Assembly (NCBI GenBank): GCA_910586865.1
Contig: CAJUIY010000071.1
Location: forward strand, 1-5,657
Direction: 5' to 3'
DNA from: an uncultured Bacilli bacterium
Lineage (GTDB): Bacteria; Bacillota_I; Bacilli_A; RF39; UBA660
Length of the DNA: 5,657 nt
Position 1 is the stretch's first letter. The number at the start of each line of letters is the position of its first letter. The position numbers and the translations under genes are program-made. Shown here in pieces: positions 1-4,576 of this stretch. Below the pieces are notes generated by a model that ran no database searches, was not told the origin of the DNA, and worked only from the letters and a program-made list of their open reading frames with translations.

Positions 1-349
1 TATTATTTTCTACCTTATTACTGTTTTCTGTTTTATTACTATTATTTTTCTTAGGTTGTTCCTTTGATTGATTTTTATCTTCTTTATTACTTTTATTATC
101 ATTAACTGATTCTTTATTTTCTTCAACAGGTTTCTCTTCTTTTTCATCTAGTTGTTCTTCATCTTCATTTATTTTTTCTTCCTCTTTACTTGGGACTTTT
201 TCTTGTTTTTCTTCAACCTTTACATTATCTTTCATATTATTAACTATAATTGGTGTTGCTACTGCACCACTAACTACAACTGTACCAATTACAATTGAGG
301 CTACTATATGGGTTTTAATCCATGCTCCTATTCCTATTAAAATATTCAT
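1..349 (-). CDS. Membrane-anchored protein with charged low-complexity tail, 3' end cut by window edge
   Basis: This minus-strand reading frame starts at ATG 347-349 and runs open for 116 codons to the window edge, so its C-terminus is missing. Residues about 11-37 form one hydrophobic segment (WIKTHIVASIVIGTVVVSG and following) suited to a signal anchor or uncleaved signal peptide. From residue about 39 the protein is a Lys/Glu/Asn/Asp-rich low-complexity linker, probably outside the membrane, leading to an unseen C-terminal domain. A Shine-Dalgarno-like GAAGTGAT precedes the ATG, matching the GGAGGTGAT anti-16S complement with changes. A TATAAT at 376-381 could be its -10 box, without a clear -35. 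A terminator (386-432) separates it from the nuclease-like gene upstream, so it is probably a separate transcript. I do not recognise the family. Confidence 0.75.
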   Translation of the reverse strand, partial: MNILIGIGAWIKTHIVASIVIGTVVVSGAVATPIIVNNMKDNVKVEEKQEKVPSKEEEKINEDEEQLDEKEEKPVEENKESVNDNKSNKEDKNQSKEQPKKNNSNKTENSNKVENN

Positions 350-375
350 TTTTAAATCACTTCTTTCTTTCTATA

Positions 376-381
376 ATTATA
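376..381 (-). promoter_or_regulatory. Possible -10 box for the membrane-anchored protein
   Basis: A perfect TATAAT on the minus strand lies 26 bases before the ATG at 349, just past the upstream gene's terminator. I see no good -35 box at 16-18 bases: that region is the terminator stem. The assignment is weak. Confidence 0.3.
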
Positions 382-385
382 ATCT

Positions 386-432
386 AAAAAATAGATAAGC
401 ACACTGGCTAAAAACCAGTTACTTATCTATTT
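386..432 (-). terminator. Rho-independent terminator of the nuclease-like gene
   Basis: An 11-bp stem (389-399 with 422-432) encloses a second 5-bp stem (403-407 with 415-419) and a 7-base loop. On the minus strand the 3' arm runs into a T run (391-386). The stop codon of the nuclease-like gene (419-421) is inside the hairpin. Confidence 0.8.
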
Positions 433-1045
433 CATTTATTAGGTACATAAAAGTTCCTGATTTTTCATTATTTAAATTACTATATTCTTTCCAATTCATA
501 GTATAAGTTCCTTTTAATGTGATAGGTTCTTCAAAACCATTTTTTGGAGTTTCCCTTTTCCAATTTAAAGTACCTGTTTTTACTGAATTTTCGTGAACAG
601 AAAACTCCATATACTGAGAGTCTTCTCTTGGTTTATTCATATAAGATAAATCATTAGTTAAAAACACCGTATAACCTTTTTTAAACAATGGCTCGTTATC
701 TCTAAAATCTTCTATTCTTTTAATATCTTTTACAGCACGATAGCAGTTTTCATTCTGAGCATTATCACTAGGCAAATCATATTCTATATTATCTACAATA
801 CCTTTAAATGATTTCCTTTTATATTTCAACTCAATAGGATAATACTCATTATCCATAACTACAACAATATCTATTCCTTTTTTAGTATTAAAAGGTGCTG
901 GATATTCTACTTTAACTCGAACATTATCATACATATCCTGTATAGTATCAACTAACTCCTGTCTAAAATCATTCTCATCACGAAATATTTTCTTTCTTTT
1001 CCTTAACTCATCTAAAACCAAATATACATTGAAACCTATATCCAC
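419..1045 (-). CDS. PD-(D/E)XK nuclease-like protein of an unnamed conserved family
   Basis: The 208-aa protein has the core of a PD-(D/E)XK nuclease fold. Asp59 lies in a hydrophobic strand (GIDIVVV) and is followed after a turn by YPIELKYK with Glu72 and Lys74. An N-terminal helix carries Glu30 (DFRQEL), as in the family's first acidic position. Later blocks KDIKRIE (about 106-112), GYTVFLTND (about 123-131), a GTLNW segment and a LKGTY...W.EYS end match, from memory, a widespread unnamed bacterial and archaeal family with a restriction-endonuclease-like core. The start is GTG (1043-1045). It is the only plausible one, because an in-frame TAA lies 21 bases upstream and a good Shine-Dalgarno AAGGAG sits at 1057-1062 with an 11-base spacer. 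The gene diverges from an XRE regulator across a promoter region with TTGACA-18-TATAAT. Cleavage of nucleic acid is inferred. No methyltransferase is visible nearby, so a restriction-modification role cannot be claimed. Confidence 0.75.
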   Translation of the reverse strand: MDIGFNVYLVLDELRKRKKIFRDENDFRQELVDTIQDMYDNVRVKVEYPAPFNTKKGIDIVVVMDNEYYPIELKYKRKSFKGIVDNIEYDLPSDNAQNENCYRAVKDIKRIEDFRDNEPLFKKGYTVFLTNDLSYMNKPREDSQYMEFSVHENSVKTGTLNWKRETPKNGFEEPITLKGTYTMNWKEYSNLNNEKSGTFMYLINEIDK

Positions 1046-1090
1046 TTTTAAATCAACTCCTTACTTTAAATCATAAAATAGTTACCATAC

Positions 1091-1111
1091 AAGCACGTCG
1101 CTAACGTGCTT
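1091..1111. repeat. Perfect 8-bp inverted repeat at the 5' end of the nuclease-like mRNA
   Basis: AAGCACGT (1091-1098) and ACGTGCTT (1104-1111) are perfect inverted arms around a 5-base centre. The nuclease-like gene's promoter -10 box ends at 1121, so transcription should begin near 1114 and the hairpin would occupy about bases 3-23 of that mRNA. It could be an operator for the divergent XRE regulator or a 5' RNA stem-loop. It is a poor terminator for either strand, since no gene ends into it. Confidence 0.7.
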
Positions 1112-1120
1112 TTCACACTA

Positions 1121-1150
1121 ATTATACCCTGAAAATGATATAATTGTCAA
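1121..1150 (-). promoter_or_regulatory. Promoter of the nuclease-like gene
   Basis: On the minus strand TTGACA (1145-1150) and TATAAT (1121-1126) are both perfect consensus boxes with an 18-base spacer. The 5' leader to the GTG start is about 70 bases and begins with the inverted repeat. Confidence 0.8.
1139..1144 (+). promoter_or_regulatory. Possible -10 box for the XRE regulator
   Basis: A plus-strand TATAAT lies between the -10 and -35 boxes of the opposing promoter, 53 bases before the regulator's ATG. No -35 box is found at usual spacing (TTCACA at 1112-1117 is 21 bases away). If real, the two promoters overlap and would compete for polymerase. Confidence 0.4.
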
Positions 1151-1182
1151 CGAATTTACAGTCAATAATTTACGATATTTAC

Positions 1183-1189
1183 GGAGGTG
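1183..1189 (+). promoter_or_regulatory. Strong ribosome binding site of the XRE regulator
   Basis: GGAGGTG with an 8-base spacer to ATG 1198 is close to the full anti-16S complement. It fixes the start of the short regulator gene. Confidence 0.85.
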
Positions 1190-1197
1190 TATAGGAC

Positions 1198-1410
1198 ATG
1201 AGATTAAATTTTAACGATTATGAACCTAATGAAGTCATCCGTATTATTAGAGAATGGACTGGACTTACTCAAGAAGAATTTGCAAAATCAATCAATAAAA
1301 AGAAAAGAACAATACAAGATTATGAGACAGGAAAGTGCAGATACTATACAGAAACACTAAAACAAATCTGTAAAATACATAATATAGAGATAATTATTAA
1401 CAAGAAATAG
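1198..1410 (+). CDS. XRE-family helix-turn-helix regulator
   Basis: This 70-aa protein is little more than one Cro/C1-type HTH domain. Residues 13-20 form helix 1, T24-Q25-E26-E27-F28-A29 with S31-I32 is the classic TQEEFA..I helix 2, and K35 to Y42-E43-x-G45 is the recognition helix and following turn. TLKQICKIHNIEI (53-65) completes the five-helix fold. Such small proteins usually bind DNA as dimers and act as repressors or control proteins. It is the only plus-strand gene on the left side, has a very strong Shine-Dalgarno and its own terminator, and diverges from the nuclease-like gene. The palindrome and overlapping promoters between them suggest that it controls both itself and the nuclease-like gene. 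The arrangement recalls C-protein control of restriction genes, but that link is inference. Confidence 0.9.
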   Translation: MRLNFNDYEPNEVIRIIREWTGLTQEEFAKSINKKKRTIQDYETGKCRYYTETLKQICKIHNIEIIINKK

Positions 1411-1422
1411 TTATCTCTTTTT
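1386..1422 (+). terminator. Rho-independent terminator of the XRE regulator
   Basis: A 13-bp stem (1386-1398 with 1406-1418, one G-U pair) closes a 7-base loop AACAAGA and is followed by TTTTCTTTATT. The stem includes the last codons and the TAG stop (1408-1410). Confidence 0.85.
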
Positions 1423-1426
1423 CTTT

Positions 1427-1440
1427 ATTAAAATCACTCC
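1427..1440 (-). promoter_or_regulatory. Orphan Shine-Dalgarno next to repeat copy A
   Basis: On the minus strand GGAGTGATTTTAAT lies 7 bases past the end of repeat copy A, like the site GAAGTGATAAAAA that serves the 102-aa gene after copy B. No ATG, GTG or TTG follows at usable distance; the sequence runs straight into the XRE terminator. It looks like the leader of a lost gene. Confidence 0.5.
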
Positions 1441-1447
1441 ATATAGT

Positions 1448-1567
1448 AAATTCTCTCGTAAACAATGAAATTTACTGAGTTCTAGGCAAATCAACATATT
1501 TATATGATTTAATCAAAATCGCTTGTATATGCTTAAATAAACTATGAATAATCATGTGTTATAGTAA
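1448..1567 (-). repeat. 120-bp direct repeat, copy A
   Basis: It aligns without gaps to 1965-2084 (offset 517), with 105 of 120 bases identical by my count. The longest conserved block, including ATGATTTAAT and CAAATCAACATATT, contains a small dyad CATAT-TT-ATATG (1495-1506). A second block includes the ATGA-ATAA-TCAT dyad. I place it on the minus strand because both copies are followed there by a ribosome binding site. Confidence 0.9.
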
Positions 1568-1576
1568 ATCACTCAT

Positions 1577-1607
1577 AAAAAAAATTAGAAAATCAGTATA
1601 TTTCTAA
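1577..1607 (-). terminator. Rho-independent terminator of the 102-aa gene
   Basis: Arms 1585-1591 and 1601-1607 (TTAGAAA with TTTCTAA) form a perfect 7-bp stem with a 9-base loop. On the minus strand the stem is followed by eight T (1584-1577). It lies 15 bases past the stop codon of the 102-aa gene. Confidence 0.85.
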
Positions 1608-1621
1608 CTTTTCACTTATTT

Positions 1622-1930
1622 TTACTTCTTTAACCACTTTTTATTAAACTTCTTATTAAATTCATCTTCAATATCCTCTAATCTCATAATTTTTCTATCA
1701 CACAAATACTTAGATATATATTTAAATTTTGGAGTACCACACCTAACAATATTTTTATAATATCTTATGAGAGCCTCGGGGGAATTCAATTTATATAGTT
1801 GCTGAACCGTACTCCTGATTATACTTGTTGCTTTCTTATCTCCTTGTCTATCAGCGAAAATCAACGCTCTAGTTAACATATTTTCTCTTATGAAATCTCT
1901 TATTTCATCACATTTTAGTTCATTTTTCAT
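1622..1930 (-). CDS. Small basic protein of unknown function (102 aa)
   Basis: I do not recognise this family. The 102-aa protein is Lys/Arg-rich and probably almost all helical, with three cysteines (7, 64, 76) and no membrane segment or signal peptide. A central RYYKNIVRCGTPKFKYISK stretch (about 56-74) is the most aromatic and basic part and could touch nucleic acid; the C-terminus is FNKKFNKKWLKK. The start ATG (1928-1930) follows AGAAGTGATAAAAA, a Shine-Dalgarno of the same type as that of the membrane-anchored protein. Repeat copy B ends 34 bases upstream of the ATG and its own terminator lies just past the stop, so it is a one-gene unit. Copy A beyond the terminator suggests a duplicated unit whose second gene has been lost. 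Confidence 0.7.
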   Translation of the reverse strand: MKNELKCDEIRDFIRENMLTRALIFADRQGDKKATSIIRSTVQQLYKLNSPEALIRYYKNIVRCGTPKFKYISKYLCDRKIMRLEDIEDEFNKKFNKKWLKK

Positions 1931-1964
1931 TTTTTATCACTTCTTTCTAATTTCTAATATTTTC

Positions 1965-2084
1965 AAATTCATTCGTAAACTTTGAAATTTACTGAGTTTT
2001 AGGCAAATCAACATATTTATATGATTTAATTAAAAACTACTGTATACGATTAAATAAACTATGAATAATCATGAGTTACGGTAA
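1965..2084 (-). repeat. 120-bp direct repeat, copy B (leader of the 102-aa gene)
   Basis: This is the partner of 1448-1567. On the minus strand it lies directly upstream of the 102-aa gene and so probably holds its promoter or operator. TATAAA in the conserved core is a possible -10 box, but no clear -35 is seen. The two copies differ mainly in short variable patches between fully conserved blocks, as expected if the blocks are bound by a protein. Confidence 0.9.
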
Positions 2085-2102
2085 TGTTTTTGAGAAATTA
2101 CC
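2080..2102. repeat. Small inverted repeat beside copy B
   Basis: GGTAAT (2080-2085) and ATTACC (2097-2102) form a 6-bp stem with an 11-base loop at the upstream edge of repeat copy B. Copy A lacks the second arm. No function is assigned. Confidence 0.4.
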
Positions 2103-2439
2103 TAGTTTACTTAAGTTTTTCTACTCTTTAAACATTCTTAACATACATATTCTAACAAGTTATTCAAAAGTTGCTTAATCGACTATATATCCGTATATAT
2201 TTCCTAGTACATAACATTATTCTTTACCACCCATCTAGACTGATTTAAAAATTTTATTAAGATTTTTTTTTTAGATTTTGATGATAAGTATTAAAAATAA
2301 AAATTATATTTTTTTTAATATTATATAGTTATATGTTGTTAATTATATAGTAGTTTTTTCTAATCGATTCTAATATCACAAATCATTATAAAATAATAGA
2401 ATACAATATTTTTCATGCTCACAATTTTTCTATTCTTAA
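2087..2439. other. 353-bp A/T-rich gene-free region
   Basis: No supported gene, RNA or clear terminator is seen here between the HUH-type gene and repeat copy B. It holds long A/T runs, an A/T-only inverted repeat (2289-2297 with 2312-2320), and ATATAT-CCGT-ATATAT near 2187-2202. Short frames on both strands lack ribosome binding sites. For an element with a rolling-circle type initiator such a region could include an origin, but I see no known nick-site sequence. Confidence 0.5.
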
Positions 2440-3423
2440 TTACCCATTTTCACTTTTTCTTTTTTCTACATTTTGCTTGATTGCTTTTAATCTTCGCTTT
2501 TGCTTTTCCTCTTCAAATTTTCTAGTGTGTTCTTCATGAAACTGCTTATAATAGTCTAGCATTTCATTATAATATTGCTCTTCTTTCGATTTTTCGGCAC
2601 AAGAAAAAGACCCGTAGTGAAATAAAGTATTAAGTCTTATCCGCTCTTCATGTAATTTTTTTAAATTTATACTAGGCTTTTTATCAAAGGAAATATATTC
2701 CCCAAAATCAACCTCTTTTTTTAACATTTCTTCTATTTCTTTTTCATATTCTTTCAGTTCTTTTTTAGTCATAACAGTATAGTTAACATTTATAAAAAAC
2801 AAACTTTCTGATTGCTTGAAGATATATTCTGCGTATCCTGTATCACAATCACTATTATAGACTTTTTTCTTTTCTTTTTTATTATCTTTTTTAGGCTCTT
2901 TTTCTTGTGTTTCTTCTAAAATTTCTTGTTCTTTTTTTCTTTCTTTATCAAGTTCCTTATTTTTAATAATCTCATCTAAATAATTAGGATCAAGCCCACT
3001 TGGATATAATCTAGGTATATCCCACCAATTTTTATTGATATATTTTTTAATCTTCTGTCTTACTGTTTCTCCAGGGCAAGATACTATTAAAACGTGCAAA
3101 TGCCACCCATTATAAACATTACCAAGTTCTCCATTTTCCCCTAATACTCCATAATTAAGCTCTTTGATTTTATCGTCATCTGTTTCTACTTCTCTTATAA
3201 TCGGAGGTTTACCAACTTTTCCGGTTTTTCCATAATAGTAATCTTTAACTGATTTTCCTATGATGTTACTAACTCCAATTACTCCCTCGCATTTATATTT
3301 ACCAACTTTACATATATATTCGATTGCTGCTTTCAATTTTTCAGCATACTTACACGCCACCTCATAACTACAAAATTTATGGTTAATATCAATTTTACTC
3401 ATCTTTGCTCTCCTTTTAGACAT
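2440..3423 (-). CDS. HUH-type rolling-circle replication initiator-like protein
   Basis: The 327-aa protein has the order of motifs found in rolling-circle initiators of the Rep_1 type. NGWHLHVLIV carries His108 and His110, the metal-binding HUH pair, and GYAEYIFKQS (196-205) carries Tyr200 and Lys203 in the Y-x-x-K arrangement of the nicking tyrosine. These proteins nick one DNA strand and stay covalently attached through the tyrosine. A Lys/Glu-rich stretch (about 156-188) separates the two motifs and looks like a linker. The C-terminal third (about 218-325) is charged and probably coiled-coil. The gene follows the 97-aa gene with one base between stop and start, so they are coupled. Two starts are possible: ATG 3421-3423 with GGAG 7 bases upstream, or ATG 3400-3402 (Met8) with AAAAGGAG 7 bases upstream. 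A plasmid remnant or integrative element is likely; family membership rests on motifs only. Confidence 0.6.
   Translation of the reverse strand: MSKRRAKMSKIDINHKFCSYEVACKYAEKLKAAIEYICKVGKYKCEGVIGVSNIIGKSVKDYYYGKTGKVGKPPIIREVETDDDKIKELNYGVLGENGELGNVYNGWHLHVLIVSCPGETVRQKIKKYINKNWWDIPRLYPSGLDPNYLDEIIKNKELDKERKKEQEILEETQEKEPKKDNKKEKKKVYNSDCDTGYAEYIFKQSESLFFINVNYTVMTKKELKEYEKEIEEMLKKEVDFGEYISFDKKPSINLKKLHEERIRLNTLFHYGSFSCAEKSKEEQYYNEMLDYYKQFHEEHTRKFEEEKQKRRLKAIKQNVEKRKSENG
3410..3417 (-). promoter_or_regulatory. Internal ribosome binding site giving a second start in the HUH-type gene
   Basis: AAAAGGAG inside codons 3-5 lies 7 bases before Met8 (3400-3402). It is longer than the GGAG (3431-3434) that serves Met1, so the shorter 320-aa form may be the main product. 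Confidence 0.55.
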
Positions 3424-3424
3424 A

Positions 3425-3718
3425 TTAAGACTCCATACTCTTAATAGCCTTAAGCAAAGTATCTAATTGTTTTATAGTTATAGGCATGGTTCGATTATAT
3501 AAGAATAAGTTATCTTTATCAAAGTATATCAATATTAACTTTTTCCCTTTTATAGTAACATCTACTTTGTGGGGTTCAATAAAACTAATATTGGTATTTT
3601 CAACACCTAATATTTTACCTTGTGTAAAAATACATTTTGCATTATTAAAACTGCACATTATTGATATTTTTTTCTCGAAACTGTCATTTTTACATAAATT
3701 TTCTACTAAAAAACTCAT
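3425..3718 (-). CDS. Small beta-rich protein of unknown function (97 aa), coupled to the HUH-type gene
   Basis: The 97-aa protein looks beta-rich, with alternating hydrophobic strands from about residue 17 to 81 (for example VDVTIKGKKLILIYFD) and a short C-terminal helix. There is no signal peptide or membrane segment. The strand pattern with a central IKG-x-x-L turn loosely resembles YabP/YqfC-type sporulation proteins, but I would not assign it. Its stop is one base before the start of the HUH-type gene, so the two are translated as a pair. The start ATG (3716-3718) has no purine-rich ribosome binding site, only an A-rich stretch, and an in-frame TAA lies 27 bases upstream. It begins 22 bases after the tRNA operon terminator's T run, with no room for a clear promoter. 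It may be expressed by terminator read-through or from a promoter I cannot see. Confidence 0.6.
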   Translation of the reverse strand: MSFLVENLCKNDSFEKKISIMCSFNNAKCIFTQGKILGVENTNISFIEPHKVDVTIKGKKLILIYFDKDNLFLYNRTMPITIKQLDTLLKAIKSMES

Positions 3719-3740
3719 AATTTTTTTACCATTTTTTTAA

Positions 3741-3780
3741 AACAAAAAATCGCTTGAATTCCTTTATATTCAAACGATTT
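3741..3780 (-). terminator. Terminator of the tRNA operon
   Basis: Arms 3747-3759 and 3768-3780 form a 13-bp stem (one G-U pair in the minus-strand RNA) with an 8-base loop. On the minus strand it is followed by TTTTTTGTTTT. It lies 41 bases past the CCA of tRNA-Pro. Confidence 0.85.
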
Positions 3781-3792
3781 CTCATATGTTAA

Positions 3793-3810
3793 ACTCCAAA
3801 AGTTTGGAGT
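3793..3810. repeat. Inverted repeat between tRNA-Pro and the terminator
   Basis: ACTCCAAA (3793-3800) and TTTGGAGT (3803-3810) are perfect 8-bp arms around AG. There is no T run after it on either strand, so it is not a terminator alone. In the transcript it would be a hairpin just after tRNA-Pro, possibly a 3'-processing landmark. Confidence 0.6.
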
Positions 3811-3821
3811 GAAACTCATAA

Positions 3822-3898
3822 TGGTCGGGAAGACAGGATTTGAACCTGCAACCCCTACATCCCAAATGTAGTGCTCTACCAAGTTGAGCCACTTCCCG
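3822..3898 (-). tRNA. tRNA-Pro(TGG)
   Basis: This 77-nt cloverleaf has acceptor CGGGAAG paired with CTTCCCG, anticodon arm CTACA-TTTGGGA-TGTAG and encoded CCA. It is the last tRNA of the operon. Its 3' end faces the accessory region, making it the natural candidate for an integration site, but it is intact. Confidence 0.95.
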
Positions 3899-3902
3899 AT
3901 TC

Positions 3903-3979
<77 letters not shown>

Positions 3980-4030
3980 ATGTCAATTTCACCAACTAGA
4001 TTTATCTATATATATTAATTAACATTATAA

Positions 4031-4106
4031 TGGTGGCTCCAGCGGGAATCGAACCAGCGACACAGGGATTTTCAGTCCCTTGCTCTACCGACTGAGCTAT
4101 GAAGCC
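4031..4106 (-). tRNA. tRNA-Phe(GAA)
   Basis: This 76-nt cloverleaf has anticodon arm AGGGA-CTGAAAA-TCCCT and encoded CCA. The T stem GCTGG with CCCGC holds one T-C mismatch (third pair), unusual for a tRNA read in every protein. The rest is regular. Confidence 0.92.
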
Positions 4107-4110
4107 ATAA

Positions 4111-4187
4111 TGGCGGTTCCAACGGGACTCGAACCCGCGATCTTCTGCGTGACAGGCAGACGTGTTAACCGGCTGCACCATGGAACC
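4111..4187 (-). tRNA. tRNA-Asp(GTC)
   Basis: This 77-nt cloverleaf has acceptor GGTTCCA paired with TGGAACC, anticodon arm TCTGC-CTGTCAC-GCAGA, discriminator G and encoded CCA. Confidence 0.95.
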
Positions 4188-4191
4188 AAAT

Positions 4192-4268
4192 TGGTTGCGG
4201 GAAGAGGATTTGAACCTCTGACCTCTGGGTTATGAGCCCAACGAGCTACCGGACTGCTCTATCCCGCG
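4192..4268 (-). tRNA. Initiator tRNA-fMet(CAT)
   Basis: This 77-nt cloverleaf has anticodon CAT. Two initiator marks are visible: the unpaired C1-A72 at the acceptor end (CGCGGGA against TCCCGCA) and three G-C pairs next to the anticodon loop (TTGGG-CTCATAA-CCCAG). It therefore starts proteins and is neither elongator Met nor a CAU-type Ile tRNA. Confidence 0.95.
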
Positions 4269-4274
4269 ATAAGA

Positions 4275-4372
4275 TGGCGGAGGAAAAGGGATTTGAACCA
4301 CTTGTGCCACCAAAGGTGACCTACTTTAATAAAATAATTAAAGCCCCTTTAACCAGACTTGGGTATTCCTCC
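4275..4372 (-). pseudogene. Aberrant serine-type tRNA without a normal anticodon loop
   Basis: This 98-nt gene matches its neighbour tRNA-Ser(TGA) over the acceptor stem, almost the whole D arm and the last bases (CCCTTTTCCTCCGCCA), and it has a long variable arm. In place of the 17-nt anticodon arm TCGGT-CTTGAAA-ACCGA it has 20 nt that pair as CTTTAAT with ATTAAAG around only TATTTT. No 7-base loop with a usable anticodon results. The T stem AGTGG with CCCTT also has a T-C mismatch. The variable arm is unlike that of tRNA-Ser(TGA), with its own CACC-TTT-GGTG stem. It is most simply a duplicated, decayed tRNA-Ser; a non-decoding tRNA-like RNA is the alternative. Confidence 0.75.
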
Positions 4373-4390
4373 AAATAAATATTAATAAAA

Positions 4391-4483
4391 TGGCGGAGGA
4401 AAAGGGATTCGAACCCCTGCGCCGCTTGCACGACCTTTCGGTTTTCAAGACCGACCCCTTCAACCAGACTTGGGTATTCCTCC
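4391..4483 (-). tRNA. tRNA-Ser(TGA)
   Basis: This 93-nt class II tRNA has a 19-nt variable arm, anticodon arm TCGGT-CTTGAAA-ACCGA, discriminator G and encoded CCA. It is the likely parent of the aberrant copy 18 bases downstream. Confidence 0.95.
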
Positions 4484-4485
4484 AT

Positions 4486-4574
4486 TGGTGCCTAAGGCCG
4501 GACTTGAACCGGCACGAGGGTTGAATCTCGCAGGATTTTAAGTCCTGTGCGTCTACCAATTCCGCCACTCAGGC
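4486..4574 (-). tRNA. tRNA-Leu(TAA)
   Basis: This 89-nt class II tRNA has anticodon arm CAGGA-CTTAAAA-TCCTG and a long variable arm (CGAG...CTCG stem), with encoded CCA. It reads TTA, a codon this A/T-rich genome uses heavily. Confidence 0.95.
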
Positions 4575-4576
4575 AA

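Noticed and set aside
1091..1111. Palindrome as a transcription terminator
   Set aside because: No gene ends into it on either strand, and only four T follow on the plus strand, so an operator or 5' stem-loop is more likely.
1448..2084. The repeat pair as a CRISPR array or insertion-sequence ends
   Set aside because: There are only two long diverged direct copies with a gene between; no short repeats with regular spacers, no terminal inverted repeats and no transposase.
2351..2426. Short minus-strand frame of about 18 codons after the HUH-type gene
   Set aside because: It has no ribosome binding site and is no longer than expected by chance.
3486..3740. Plus-strand frame of 84 codons
   Set aside because: It overlaps the minus-strand 97-aa gene on the opposite strand, has no ribosome binding site and reads as a low-complexity Phe/Leu/Ile-rich shadow.
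3822..3845. tRNA-Pro 3' end as an attachment site
   Set aside because: No second copy of this sequence is found at lower coordinates in the window, so no attachment-site pair can be claimed.
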